From assembly GCA_964524515.1 (NCBI GenBank), contig CAZGEA010000002.1:143045-207044 (forward strand): a DNA stretch of 64,000 nucleotides, given 5' to 3'. Made by a program: the position numbers and the translations under genes. This document shows positions 42,577 to 50,880 of this stretch, in pieces; position 1 is the stretch's first letter; the number at the start of each line of letters is the position of its first letter. The notes under the pieces were generated by a model, which had not been told where the DNA came from, searched no databases, and saw only the letters and a program-made list of their open reading frames with translations. This DNA is from CAZGEA01 sp964524515. GTDB taxonomy: Bacteria > Patescibacteriota > Microgenomatia > UBA8517.

Positions 42577-43383
42577 ATGTTTCCAATAATCTTTGATGGT
42601 CGAGCATTTGCCAATAAAAAAATAGATTCACTTAAATCAAAAGTGAGTGTTTTAATTGAAAAAAACATTACCCCCAGATTAGTTGTTTTTTTGGTAGGGG
42701 AAGATAAAGCAAGTCATCTTTATGTAAACTTAAAAAAAACCAAAGCAGAAGATTTGGGGATTGTCTGTACAGTTTATAAATTTGATAGTGATATTTCAAA
42801 GACCCAGTTAATAAATCAAATTAAAGATGCCAATAGAGATTCCACAATTCATGGAATTATGGTTCAATTGCCACTTCCAAAAAATCTATCAAAAGATACT
42901 GATGATATTTTAAATTTCATCACAAAAGAAAAAGATGTAGACGGCTTGCGTGGTGATTCCAAGTTTGCGCCAGCCGCAGCAGTTGCAGTTACCGAAATTG
43001 TTCAATATGCCCAATTACAATTTAACTTTGGAAAATATGCAGCAGTAGTAGGTGCCAATGGTAGAACGGGCAAAGCAATTGTAAAAGAATTAACTCGTCT
43101 AAGCTTTGATGTAGTTGGTTTAGATATTAAAGATGATTTAAAATCTGGCCTCAAAAATGCAGATTTAATAGTTTCCGCAACAGGAGTTCCCAATTTAATC
43201 ACACCAGAGTTAATTGATTGGGATCAAGTAGTTATTGATTTAGGAAGCCCAAAGGGCGATGTGGAATTCGAAAGAGTAAAAGGTGTAGCAAATTTTGTAA
43301 CTCCAGTTCCAGGAGGTGTAGGTCCAGTTACAATATCAGCACTTCTTGAAAATTTAATTAAGGCCGCCTCAGATATATCTTAA
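42577..43383 (+). CDS. folD: Methylenetetrahydrofolate dehydrogenase/cyclohydrolase, divergent FolD
   Basis: 268 aa, usual length 280-300. The catalytic Lys region is present ('LYVNLKKTKAEDLGI') and so is 'HGIMVQLPLPKNL' and 'EKDVDGL'. However the family's PCTPxG segment is replaced by 'FAPAAAVAVTEI', and the dinucleotide motif GRSxxVGxP by 'VGANGRTGKAI'. The late 'TPVPGGVGPVTISALLENL' is normal. FolD links methylene-, methenyl- and formyl-THF; with glyA and fmt in this window it fits one-carbon supply. The changed motifs make cofactor use uncertain. Confidence 0.85.
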   Translation: MFPIIFDGRAFANKKIDSLKSKVSVLIEKNITPRLVVFLVGEDKASHLYVNLKKTKAEDLGIVCTVYKFDSDISKTQLINQIKDANRDSTIHGIMVQLPLPKNLSKDTDDILNFITKEKDVDGLRGDSKFAPAAAVAVTEIVQYAQLQFNFGKYAAVVGANGRTGKAIVKELTRLSFDVVGLDIKDDLKSGLKNADLIVSATGVPNLITPELIDWDQVVIDLGSPKGDVEFERVKGVANFVTPVPGGVGPVTISALLENLIKAASDIS

Positions 43384-44713
43384 TCTTTCCAAATACAAGA
43401 ATTAATTCATAGTTCGCATCACTTTTAACACTCGTCTCAATTTCTATTATATGATCCAAACTGGCATCCCCATCAGGCCCCCAAAAATTATTAATATTTT
43501 GATTTTCGTTTAAATCAAAAATAATAATATCTGGATTTTTTTGCTGATAATTTTCAGAAAGTAAAAATACTTCAGACTTTCTGTTTGCAAAATAAACTAA
43601 TAAATTGTTCTGTGCCATCACACTTTTATCTTTTGGAATCAGCTTCGCTATTGGTTCGAATGAATTTGAAAAAGTGATATTTTTCCAAAAAATCGGGTTA
43701 ACTGCTAAGTTGATTGGCGAACCTGTAACTTTTCTTGCACTAAATATAGATATTGCAATAAGAAATATTAATAAAAAATTCTTAAGAAAATTTGATTTTA
43801 TACGAGCCAAAGTAAGTGCCGATCCTATGGCTAAATATGCTGACAAATAAACATTGTAATGCATGTTAAGTGTAAAATTTGCAGCTCTTGGTGATACTAA
43901 TCTAATTATAAATTCAGTAATTGTAGTTAAAATTCCAAATACAGAAAATATTGGCAAAAATCCAAACGAAAGATAAGAATCGGTCATTAGTTTTATTTTT
44001 TCAGAACTTATAGAAGAAATTGAAGGTTTGTATAAATACTGTCCATTTGCAAAAAATGGAATAATTATTTGAGTTGTAGTTAAAAACCAAATTACACAAA
44101 TTGCCATAAGAATTAGAACAAATTTTCTTTTCTCTTGGAATTTTAAAAAAATAAACATTAAAACTGGAAAAAGGGTAACTGGATTGCTCTCCTTAAAACC
44201 CAAAAAAATAATTGCTGATAAAAATGCGATCCTTAATTTGTTTTGAAGAATCATTAAAATAAACAAAAGTAAAAACAAAAGTGCAGTAGGCTCCGGGTGC
44301 CAATCTGTTACCAAAGGGCTCATTGTTCCAGTGAAAATCAAAAAAACAAACGAAATAGTTATTGCAAAATGAAATTTGAGTTTTAATAATCGTGAAAGTT
44401 TATAAATTAAAAAACCAGAAATCACTGTTACTATTGCCTGTTCAAAAATCAATAAACGAATATTGTCAGTTATCCAAAAAAGTGGAGATAAAATAAAAAT
44501 ACTTGGCTCGAAATGATCTCCAAATATAAGTATTTTTCCAAGAAAAATGTGATCAATGGAAGGGGTAATAAATCGTGATACTTGCCAAATCACTCTATAA
44601 AATATCCCAAAGTCATAGTAAAAAACTTGCAAACTATTAAATCTATTTAGGCCAATTAGAAGATAAAATATAAAAAAACTTCCAAAAAACAAAACTAATA
44701 ATAATTTCTTCAT
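43358..44713 (-). CDS. DUF2079 membrane protein
   Basis: 451 aa with about ten membrane helices. The DUF2079 pattern is seen early: 'YYDFGIFYRVIWQVSRF' and 'FGDHFEPSIFILSPLFWI', then 'VTDWHPEPTALLF'. The family is related to membrane glycosyltransferases of the GT-C type; no activity is known. The C-terminal 90 residues are soluble. It converges with folD, with 26 bp overlap. A TATATT-like box is next to the ATG. Confidence 0.85.
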   Translation of the reverse strand: MKKLLLVLFFGSFFIFYLLIGLNRFNSLQVFYYDFGIFYRVIWQVSRFITPSIDHIFLGKILIFGDHFEPSIFILSPLFWITDNIRLLIFEQAIVTVISGFLIYKLSRLLKLKFHFAITISFVFLIFTGTMSPLVTDWHPEPTALLFLLLFILMILQNKLRIAFLSAIIFLGFKESNPVTLFPVLMFIFLKFQEKRKFVLILMAICVIWFLTTTQIIIPFFANGQYLYKPSISSISSEKIKLMTDSYLSFGFLPIFSVFGILTTITEFIIRLVSPRAANFTLNMHYNVYLSAYLAIGSALTLARIKSNFLKNFLLIFLIAISIFSARKVTGSPINLAVNPIFWKNITFSNSFEPIAKLIPKDKSVMAQNNLLVYFANRKSEVFLLSENYQQKNPDIIIFDLNENQNINNFWGPDGDASLDHIIEIETSVKSDANYELILVFGKIKIYLRRP

Positions 44714-44751
44714 AAATATATTCTTTCACATTTGCTTCAAAATCACACAAG

Positions 44752-44780
44752 TTGCAATCTTTTGCCTAATTTAGTATCAT
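44752..44780 (+). promoter_or_regulatory. Promoter of the rpsB operon
   Basis: TTGCAA (44752-44757), 17-bp spacer, TATCAT (44775-44780). The RNA would start near 44787, just before the leader pseudoknot. Confidence 0.7.
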
Positions 44781-44792
44781 ACCCATACACAC

Positions 44793-44844
44793 ATCTATCA
44801 GGCACCTTCCTGATTCTTCTGATAGATGGCGGTTTAAGGAAGGT
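44793..44844 (+). promoter_or_regulatory. rpsB leader pseudoknot covering the Shine-Dalgarno site
   Basis: ATCTATCAG (44793-44801) pairs perfectly with CTGATAGAT (44819-44827). The 17-nt loop contains ACCTTCCT (44804-44811), which pairs perfectly with AGGAAGGT (44837-44844) downstream of the stem. This is an H-type pseudoknot of 9 and 8 bp. The second stem includes AGGAAGG, the only Shine-Dalgarno sequence for rpsB (12 nt from the ATG). Folding would block translation. S2-binding leader RNAs are known before rpsB in other bacteria; binding of S2 here is inference. Confidence 0.8.
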
Positions 44845-44855
44845 AATAAATTCAA

Positions 44856-45632
44856 ATGAGTATTAATGTCACACTAGAACAATTAGTCGAAGCTGGAGCC
44901 CATTATGGCCATCAATCAAAAAGATGGAACCCTAAAATGGCAGAATATTTATATGGAGTCCGAGATGGAGTCCATGTTTTTGATCTTCCAAAAACTCTCG
45001 CCAAAATGGAAGAGGCAATGAATGTAATAGAAGAAGCTTCACGAAACAATAAAACAATCTTAATAATTGGAACCAAGAAACAAGCCAAAGAAATAGTAAC
45101 CAAAATGTCTGAAGAAGCTGGAGTTTATTACATTTCTGAAAGATGGCTCGGTGGAACTTTGACCAATTTTGATCAGTTGTTGTCTTCAGTCAGAAAGCTT
45201 GCTGACTTAAAAGATAGATTTGCAAAAGGAGCATTTGCTCATTTAACCAAAAAAGAAAGATTATTAATTTCCCGAAAGATCGACAAAATGGAAAAAACTT
45301 TAAGTGGTATAGCCTCACTTACTAAAAAACCAGAATTAATGATAATTATTGATACCAAGAAAGAATTTGGTGCAGTTAGGGAGGCAAAAATTGTTGGAAT
45401 TCAAACAGTTGGAGTAGTTGATACCAATGCTGATCCAAACGAAGTTGATTTTCCAATTCCAATGAATGATGATGCAGTTAATTCAGTCACATTAGTAATG
45501 ACAGCAATTAGAGACGCAATCCTAAAAGGTAAAGGAAAAGAAGCTCCAAAGCCTGAAAAGGTAGTAAAAGCAAAAAAAGAAGTAAAGGCTAAAAAAGAAA
45601 AGAAAGAAACTAAAGAAGATGTCAAAAATTGA
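44856..45632 (+). CDS. rpsB: 30S ribosomal protein S2
   Basis: 258 aa. Typical blocks: 'LVEAGAHYGHQSKRWNPKM' at the N terminus, 'FVGTKKQA'-like 'IIGTKKQAKEIV', 'SERWLGGTLTNF', 'DTNADPNEVDFPIPMNDDA'. The C-terminal tail is a Lys/Glu repeat (about residues 228-258). First gene of rpsB-tsf-frr-tyrS-rseP. Unlike most genes around, it has a leader with promoter, pseudoknot and Shine-Dalgarno sequence, as expected for feedback control. Confidence 0.97.
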   Translation: MSINVTLEQLVEAGAHYGHQSKRWNPKMAEYLYGVRDGVHVFDLPKTLAKMEEAMNVIEEASRNNKTILIIGTKKQAKEIVTKMSEEAGVYYISERWLGGTLTNFDQLLSSVRKLADLKDRFAKGAFAHLTKKERLLISRKIDKMEKTLSGIASLTKKPELMIIIDTKKEFGAVREAKIVGIQTVGVVDTNADPNEVDFPIPMNDDAVNSVTLVMTAIRDAILKGKGKEAPKPEKVVKAKKEVKAKKEKKETKEDVKN

Positions 45633-46080
45633 TGTTTCATTAATTACAAAACTTCGAGAAGAATCAGGAGCTCCAGTTATTCGTGTCAAAAAAGTTCTAG
45701 ATGAAGTAAATGGTAACGCGGAAAAAGCTTTAGAAATTCTAAAAGCCGAGGGATTTGCAAAAGTAGAAAAACGCGCAGGTCGTGAAACTGAAAAAGGAAT
45801 AATTGCCACATATACTCATCACACAGGAAATATCGCAGTTTTAGTGGAACTTTTATGTGAAACTGATTTCGTTGCGCGAAATGAAATGTTTATAGAACTT
45901 GGAAGAAATATTGCAATGCAAGTTTCCTTCTCTGATCCTAAAGATACTGACGAATTATTAAAACAAGAATTTATCAAAGATCCAAGTAAAAAAATCGAAG
46001 ATTTAATTAAAGAAGTAATTGCAAAAACTGGTGAAAATACTAGATTGGGTAGATTTTCCCGATTGGAAATAGGAAAGTAA
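45619..46080 (+). CDS. tsf: Elongation factor Ts, short form
   Basis: 153 aa against about 200-290 aa in most bacteria. It has the N-terminal UBA-like domain ('LITKLREESGAPVIRVKKVL') and the core with the 'CETDFVARNE' motif that contacts EF-Tu. The second core subdomain is mostly missing. The gene overlaps the rpsB end by 14 bp in another frame, so translation is coupled. It acts as nucleotide exchange factor for EF-Tu. Confidence 0.93.
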   Translation: MSKIDVSLITKLREESGAPVIRVKKVLDEVNGNAEKALEILKAEGFAKVEKRAGRETEKGIIATYTHHTGNIAVLVELLCETDFVARNEMFIELGRNIAMQVSFSDPKDTDELLKQEFIKDPSKKIEDLIKEVIAKTGENTRLGRFSRLEIGK

Positions 46081-46099
46081 ACCGCTAATATAATAGGCA

Positions 46100-46654
46100 A
46101 TGGACGAAACCTCAGTGAGATCAAAGATGCAAAACGCTCTTGATCATTTAATTTCAGAAATAGGAACCATTAGAACAGGCCGTGCTACTCCATCACTTGT
46201 CGAAGGTTTAGAAGTAATGGTCTATGGAGGCCAGCAAAGACTAAAAATCCGTGAATTGGCAAGTATTACAGTACCTGATTCTAACATGTTAATAATCTCC
46301 CCTTGGGACAAATCAATAATTGGTGAAGTTCGGAATGGAATACTGTCAGCAAATATTGGATTAAATCCATCAATTGATGGAGAGATTTTACGAATTGTAA
46401 TCGCTCCAATGACAACTGAAGATCGCGAAAAATATGTAAAATTGATGACAGCAAAATTAGAAGATGGCAGAGTAAAAATAAGACAAATCAGAGGGGATGC
46501 AATGCATTTAATTAAAAAAGGTTTTGAAGAAAAGGAAATCACAGAAGATGTGAGAGGTTTTCAGGAAAAGAATTTACAAAAAACTACAGATGAATTTATA
46601 TCAAAAATAGAAGAAGTAGGAGCAAAGAAAAAGGCAGACTTACTTCAAGTTTAA
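46100..46654 (+). CDS. frr: Ribosome recycling factor
   Basis: 184 aa, normal length. 'EIGTIRTGRATPSLVEGLEV' and 'KIRQIRGDAMHLIKK' mark the three-helix bundle, with a beta domain between. With EF-G it splits post-termination ribosomes. In most bacteria pyrH lies between tsf and frr; here it does not. A TATAAT box 5 nt before the ATG suggests an extra internal promoter. Confidence 0.96.
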   Translation: MDETSVRSKMQNALDHLISEIGTIRTGRATPSLVEGLEVMVYGGQQRLKIRELASITVPDSNMLIISPWDKSIIGEVRNGILSANIGLNPSIDGEILRIVIAPMTTEDREKYVKLMTAKLEDGRVKIRQIRGDAMHLIKKGFEEKEITEDVRGFQEKNLQKTTDEFISKIEEVGAKKKADLLQV

Positions 46655-46655
46655 T

Positions 46656-47822
46656 ATGGATGAAAAAATAAATAATATTTTAAATCGTGGAGTTGAAAAT
46701 ATTATTCCCGATAAAAAATCATTAGAGAATTTATTAAATTCAGGGAAAATTTTAAATATTTATTTAGGAATTGATCCAACTGCCGTCAAAATCCACATTG
46801 GTCATGCAGTTTTACTTCGAAAGCTTCAAACTTTTGCAGATTTGGGCCATAACGTCACATTTTTAGTTGGAGATTTTACAGCTTTAATTGGTGACACTTC
46901 AGACAAAAACAGTGAACGTCCATCTTTAACTTCCGATGAAATAAAGGAAAACTTTAAAACATACAAATCACAAGCCCAAAAATTTCTTGATTTCTCTAAG
47001 GTTCAAATAAAATTCAATAGTGAGTGGCTTTCCAAATTAACTTTTGAAGAAATAGTAAAACTTTGCCAGAATTTCTCAGTGGGGGATTTTGTCTCACGCG
47101 AATTAATTAGAAACAGACTTCAAAGTGGCAAACGTGTGGCTCTTCACGAATTTTTATATCCAGTAATGCAAGGATATGATTCATTGACTCTAGATACCGA
47201 TATTCAAATCGGTGGGACTGATCAAACATTTAATATGCAAGCCGGTCGCACTCTTTTAAAAAATATAAAAAATAAAGAATCATTTGTCCTGTCTCACGGC
47301 TTTTTAAATGGAACAGACGGCCAAAAAATGAGCAAAACAAGTGGAAATGCAATCTGGATTGAAGATGCACCAAATGATATTTTTGGCAAAGTTATGGCCT
47401 TATCAGACACTGAAATAATTAATTACTTCACTCTTGCAACAAATTTAACTTTTGAAGAAATTGAAACCAAAAAACAAAATTTAAATGATGGATCAAACCC
47501 AATGGATTTGAAAAAAGAATTAGCATGGATAATTACTCGTGATTTGTATACTCTTGAGGCAGCTGACGAAGCAAGATCACATTTTGAAAACACTTTTCAA
47601 AAAAAGTCACCAGCGTATACTCAGGAATTAAAGTTAAAAGAAAACTTAGTCGAAACAATAGCTCAAATTGAATCAATTGGAAGCATAACAAATGCAAAAA
47701 GATTAATAAAAGATGGGGCAGTTGATGTAAACGATGAAACAATTACAGATCCATCATATGTAATTAAAACATCAGATAATTTAAAAATTGGTAAAAAGAT
47801 TTTTGCCAAAGTAGTTAATTAG
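46656..47822 (+). CDS. tyrS: Tyrosyl-tRNA synthetase
   Basis: 388 aa class I synthetase. 'HIGH' motif in 'KIHIGHAVLLRKL', 'QIGGTDQTFNM' in the active site, and 'KMSKTSGN' as the KMSKS loop. The C-terminal S4-like RNA-binding domain contains 'NAKRLIKDGAVDVND'. The cognate tRNA-Tyr gene is at 19155-19242. Starts 1 bp after the frr stop. Confidence 0.96.
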   Translation: MDEKINNILNRGVENIIPDKKSLENLLNSGKILNIYLGIDPTAVKIHIGHAVLLRKLQTFADLGHNVTFLVGDFTALIGDTSDKNSERPSLTSDEIKENFKTYKSQAQKFLDFSKVQIKFNSEWLSKLTFEEIVKLCQNFSVGDFVSRELIRNRLQSGKRVALHEFLYPVMQGYDSLTLDTDIQIGGTDQTFNMQAGRTLLKNIKNKESFVLSHGFLNGTDGQKMSKTSGNAIWIEDAPNDIFGKVMALSDTEIINYFTLATNLTFEEIETKKQNLNDGSNPMDLKKELAWIITRDLYTLEAADEARSHFENTFQKKSPAYTQELKLKENLVETIAQIESIGSITNAKRLIKDGAVDVNDETITDPSYVIKTSDNLKIGKKIFAKVVN

Positions 47823-47847
47823 TTTCTTCTGGTATACTGAAATTTGT

Positions 47848-48978
47848 ATGATAATTTTATTAATTTTAATTGCATTTTTAGTCCTATCAATCCTCGTTGT
47901 AATTCATGAATTTGGTCATTTTTGGGTAGCTAAAAAATTTGGTGTTTATGTTGAGGAATTTGGAGTGGGTTTGCCACCGAGAGCTTGGGGAAAAAAGATC
48001 GGTGAAACGCTATATTCCCTTAATTGGATTCCATTAGGTGGATTCGTAAAACTCCACGGGGAAGTTGGAGAGGAAAAAGTTGCATATCCAAATAGAGCAT
48101 TTGTAAATAAAGGTGCAATTCCTAGAATTTTAATAGCACTTGCAGGAATTGCCATGAATTTAATATTTGCTGTTTTTGCTTTTTCAGTTGTATACACCTT
48201 TCAAGGAATTCCAAAACTTCGCGAATTGGGCCATGTTGTGGTAACTGGAACAACTGAAAATTCACCAGCTCAAATTGCAGGCTTCAGGGATAACGATATT
48301 GTGGTGGATGTAAATGGCAAAAAATTCACACAATCTGATGAATTTATTAAGGAAATTGAAAATCTAAAGGGTAATAGAATAAGAGTCAACGTAGAAAGAA
48401 TTTTGGATGGAGAGAAAAAGATTGTTCCGTTGTGGGTCACCCCCCGCAGCGATCCACCAGCAGGTGAGGGACCTTTGGGTGTGGCAATAGTATCAAAAGA
48501 AGAATATTTTTACTTCGCTCCATATTGGCAAAGGCCAATTTTGGGAATTAAGCAAGGATTTGCTGATGCATTTAATTTTAGTAAATTAGTAGGCGAAGGA
48601 TTAATTACCATGGTTACACAATTGGCTGGAGGAAAAGTACCACAAGGAGTTGCGGGCCCGGTTGCAATAATTGCGGTAACCACTGAAGTTACAAAGCTTG
48701 GTTTTTTGCCACTTCTTAATTTTGCAGGATTAATTTCAGTTAATTTGGCAATACTAAATCTTGTTCCATTTCCACCACTTGATGGATCAAGGGTGTTATT
48801 TATTATTTTAGAGAAAATCTTTGGTAAAAAGAAAATAAACAAAGTAGAGGGAAATATATATCAAATTGGAATGATGATTTTACTTGCTCTTGCAGTTATC
48901 TTAACTTTCAAAGAAGTTCCCAAATTAGTTAGCGCTGGATCTGCCTCAAAATTTATCGAAAGTTTAATAACAAAATAG
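47848..48978 (+). CDS. rseP: RIP metalloprotease RseP family
   Basis: 376 aa site-2 protease with 'VVIHEFGHFWVAKK' in the first helix (His20, Glu21, His24). One PDZ domain follows (about residues 130-195, 'NSPAQIAGFRDNDIVVDVNG'), and the second metal motif is 'NLVPFPPLDGSR'. It cleaves membrane-bound regulators or leftover signal peptides. A TATACT box lies 9 nt before the ATG, so it may have its own promoter besides the rpsB one. Confidence 0.94.
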   Translation: MIILLILIAFLVLSILVVIHEFGHFWVAKKFGVYVEEFGVGLPPRAWGKKIGETLYSLNWIPLGGFVKLHGEVGEEKVAYPNRAFVNKGAIPRILIALAGIAMNLIFAVFAFSVVYTFQGIPKLRELGHVVVTGTTENSPAQIAGFRDNDIVVDVNGKKFTQSDEFIKEIENLKGNRIRVNVERILDGEKKIVPLWVTPRSDPPAGEGPLGVAIVSKEEYFYFAPYWQRPILGIKQGFADAFNFSKLVGEGLITMVTQLAGGKVPQGVAGPVAIIAVTTEVTKLGFLPLLNFAGLISVNLAILNLVPFPPLDGSRVLFIILEKIFGKKKINKVEGNIYQIGMMILLALAVILTFKEVPKLVSAGSASKFIESLITK

Positions 48979-49032
48979 ATTTGTTTGCCATCATAACAAA
49001 ATAAATTTTGTTCGCTTTCGTTACAAAATAAT

Positions 49033-49060
49033 CCCCCGTAAAATTTATTTTCTACGAGGG
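49033..49060 (-). terminator. Hairpin terminator of the 49-kb minus genes
   Basis: CCCCCGTA (49033-49040) pairs with TACGAGGG (49053-49060) with one mismatch. On the minus strand ATTATTTT follows. Moderate strength. Confidence 0.5.
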
Positions 49061-49071
49061 ATACATCAAAC

Positions 49072-49506
49072 TCATTTTCTCTCATCAAAGTAGACAATAA
49101 CTGAAAGTATCATGCTTATAGCTATAAAAACCAAAAATAGCTGTAAAAAGCTATATTTATAAAGTTGTGCCTGGCGAATCAAGTCGCTATTTACAATTGC
49201 AAACGAAACAATCAAAAAAGCCAACATTGCCACAAGTTCTATAAAGGTCTGCAAAAAAGCTTTGATCGAAATCTGAATCGCCTGCGCCTTTTTATCATTT
49301 ACTTCATTCTCCCTGAAAGATCCAGCAAAATATCCAGTGACAACACTTATTGCCAGTGCAATAACTTGATAGTCATTTATGGCTAATCCTTTTTCTGCGA
49401 GAAATATGCTATAGATAAAAAAAGCTGCCAATACTGAAACAATGCCTTCAGTCCATCTTTGTAAATGGACATGATCTGGTTTTACTTTGAATCTGTACAA
49501 GCTCAC
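49072..49506 (-). CDS. Small membrane protein, four helices
   Basis: 144 aa if started at the GTG at 49506, preceded by GGAG at 7 nt; a TTG at 49521 is possible but overlaps the upstream gene more. Four predicted helices. Not recognised. It overlaps or abuts the membrane protein gene at 49511-49924 and is probably co-translated with it, so the two may form a complex. Confidence 0.62.
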   Translation of the reverse strand: MSLYRFKVKPDHVHLQRWTEGIVSVLAAFFIYSIFLAEKGLAINDYQVIALAISVVTGYFAGSFRENEVNDKKAQAIQISIKAFLQTFIELVAMLAFLIVSFAIVNSDLIRQAQLYKYSFLQLFLVFIAISMILSVIVYFDERK

Positions 49507-49510
49507 TTTT

Positions 49511-49924
49511 CTACTCCTCAAATTTCATAGGTTTAAATAGCCCAATCATATAGCCTGCCAATATGCTTACTAACATATAAAGCAGTAATATATTTGTGGT
49601 TGGCTCGTATTGAGTAAAAGAAAGCCACGGAAATATTATTACCCCAATGAAAATGGAAATCATCAAGGCAACAGCACTGTAAACAATTCCAGATTTTACT
49701 CTGTCTTTGACAGTTAGCTTCCTTTTGAAAGGAATCTTCCTTGTTTTAATTAGCTCAACTAGTTCATCAACAGTTGTCTCTCTCCATTGATAATTTGGTG
49801 TGCTGCCTCCATGAATTTGTGAAATTATCTCATTTGAAGCGATACCTTCTACCCATTCATCGGCATCATTACCAACAAGATATGAGCACTTTCCATCATT
49901 ATCAACCAATAGCACGAATTGCAT
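49511..49924 (-). CDS. Membrane protein with small N-terminal soluble domain
   Basis: 137 aa. The first 75 residues are a soluble domain ('MQFVLLVDNDGKCSYLVGND') and two membrane helices follow (about 80-105 and 110-130). Not recognised. AAAGGAGAG precedes the ATG by 7-8 nt. First of a two-gene unit with the four-helix protein downstream. Confidence 0.65.
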   Translation of the reverse strand: MQFVLLVDNDGKCSYLVGNDADEWVEGIASNEIISQIHGGSTPNYQWRETTVDELVELIKTRKIPFKRKLTVKDRVKSGIVYSAVALMISIFIGVIIFPWLSFTQYEPTTNILLLYMLVSILAGYMIGLFKPMKFEE

Positions 49925-49952
49925 TTTTTGTTCTCTCCTTTTTCAAAGTACA

Positions 49953-50144
49953 TCAATTGAAATTAGTGTAGAGTCTTTGAATTATTTCGTATGTGGTGAG
50001 TATTTTATCTCCCCGCACATAATTCAAAAATCTATTCTGCATTACAATCATATAGTATCTATGCAGATCACTCCGTTGAATACAAAAAATTTGTCCGTTT
50101 TGTTTAACAAAAACAAGTATTGATCTTGTCGCAGACATTCTCAT
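49953..50144 (-). CDS. Small basic hypothetical protein (63 aa)
   Basis: Start at the ATG at 50144, set by AAGGAG 8 nt upstream. The frame stays open upstream but the Shine-Dalgarno site decides. Small, basic, with aromatic residues ('IQRSDLHRYYMIVMQNRFL'). Function unknown. It is divergent from the gene at 50265. Confidence 0.5.
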   Translation of the reverse strand: MRMSATRSILVFVKQNGQIFCIQRSDLHRYYMIVMQNRFLNYVRGDKILTTYEIIQRLYTNFN

Positions 50145-50217
50145 CTCACAACTCCTTATCTTTGTGCTTCGTGATAAGCCTATTTTATCATTTTTATGAC
50201 TATCTATCATTTTATTG

Positions 50218-50223
50218 TATAAT
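50218..50223 (+). promoter_or_regulatory. -10 box of the 81-aa gene
   Basis: TATAAT about 41 nt upstream of the ATG at 50265; the transcript has a leader with GGAGG. Confidence 0.5.
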
Positions 50224-50264
50224 TTGTGCTTCAGGCACTTTTTGCATGCAGGGGAGGCAGTACC

Positions 50265-50510
50265 ATGTCGACTTACAAATTGGTTCAACGCAAAATATCA
50301 ATTGTGAATTGTCTAAACGCAGCAGTCTCAGTTTTTTTAATCTACAATGCGTTAACAATTATTTTTGGCGTAATTGCACATACTATATTCTCGTTCACAA
50401 GCCAAGAGTTGTCATTCTGTATTGCAATATTGCTTTGCGGAGATCTCGCATTCTTGTTGGTAATAGCCTCATGCAAAGCAATTTGTTATAAAAACAAAAT
50501 CAAAAAATAA
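50265..50510 (+). CDS. Small membrane protein (81 aa)
   Basis: Two membrane helices (about residues 20-42 and 49-71) with a basic N and C terminus. The ATG at 50265 is preceded by GGAGG at 7 nt; an upstream in-frame start lacks this. Not recognised. It is a separate unit with promoter, Shine-Dalgarno sequence and strong terminator. Confidence 0.62.
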   Translation: MSTYKLVQRKISIVNCLNAAVSVFLIYNALTIIFGVIAHTIFSFTSQELSFCIAILLCGDLAFLLVIASCKAICYKNKIKK

Positions 50511-50519
50511 AGTGCCATA

Positions 50520-50559
50520 GCTCCGGTTTGTTCATTTTTAAATGAATTCCGGAGCATTT
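50520..50559 (+). terminator. Rho-independent terminator
   Basis: GCTCCGG (50520-50526) pairs with CCGGAGC (50549-50555); TTCATTT/AATGAA inside. ATTTTTATT follows. Confidence 0.88.
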
Positions 50560-50565
50560 TTATTC

Positions 50566-50600
50566 TTGACAGGGGCAGTCATTTTCCTTAATAATGAACT
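50566..50600 (+). promoter_or_regulatory. Complete leaderless promoter
   Basis: TTGACA (50566-50571), 17-bp spacer, TAATAA (50589-50594), 6 nt, then ATG at 50601. The clearest case in the window where both promoter boxes abut a start codon. Confidence 0.75.
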
Positions 50601-50849
50601 ATGGCAAAAAGAAATTTAAGCGAAGCAAAAAGAAATTTTGTGTTGACTATTTTGCCAATTTTATTAACCATACTAGTTGTTTCAACTGCAGCAGCTGCAA
50701 GTGCACAAAAAACAAATACAATAGTTGAAGCAGCAGAGAGAAGCCTTAAAACAAACTACAGAGCTCCAAAGCCAAGTTTTGAAGGACTTCAAGTTGCCAC
50801 TCCAGCTCCTCGTGGAATCCAATACCCTGACAGGGGAGTACAGTATTAA
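50601..50849 (+). CDS. Small membrane-anchored protein (82 aa)
   Basis: One membrane helix (about residues 14-34) after a basic N terminus and a Pro-rich tail ('APKPSFEGLQVATPAPRG'). Not recognised. It has a strong leaderless promoter and lies just upstream of proS. Confidence 0.55.
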   Translation: MAKRNLSEAKRNFVLTILPILLTILVVSTAAAASAQKTNTIVEAAERSLKTNYRAPKPSFEGLQVATPAPRGIQYPDRGVQY

Positions 50850-50868
50850 TTAATTGCCCCCAATTTGT

Positions 50869-50880
50869 TATACTTGCCAT
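50869..50880 (+). promoter_or_regulatory. -10 box of proS, leaderless type
   Basis: TATACT (50869-50874), 6 nt, ATG at 50881. It excludes an earlier in-frame start at 50854. Confidence 0.6.
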
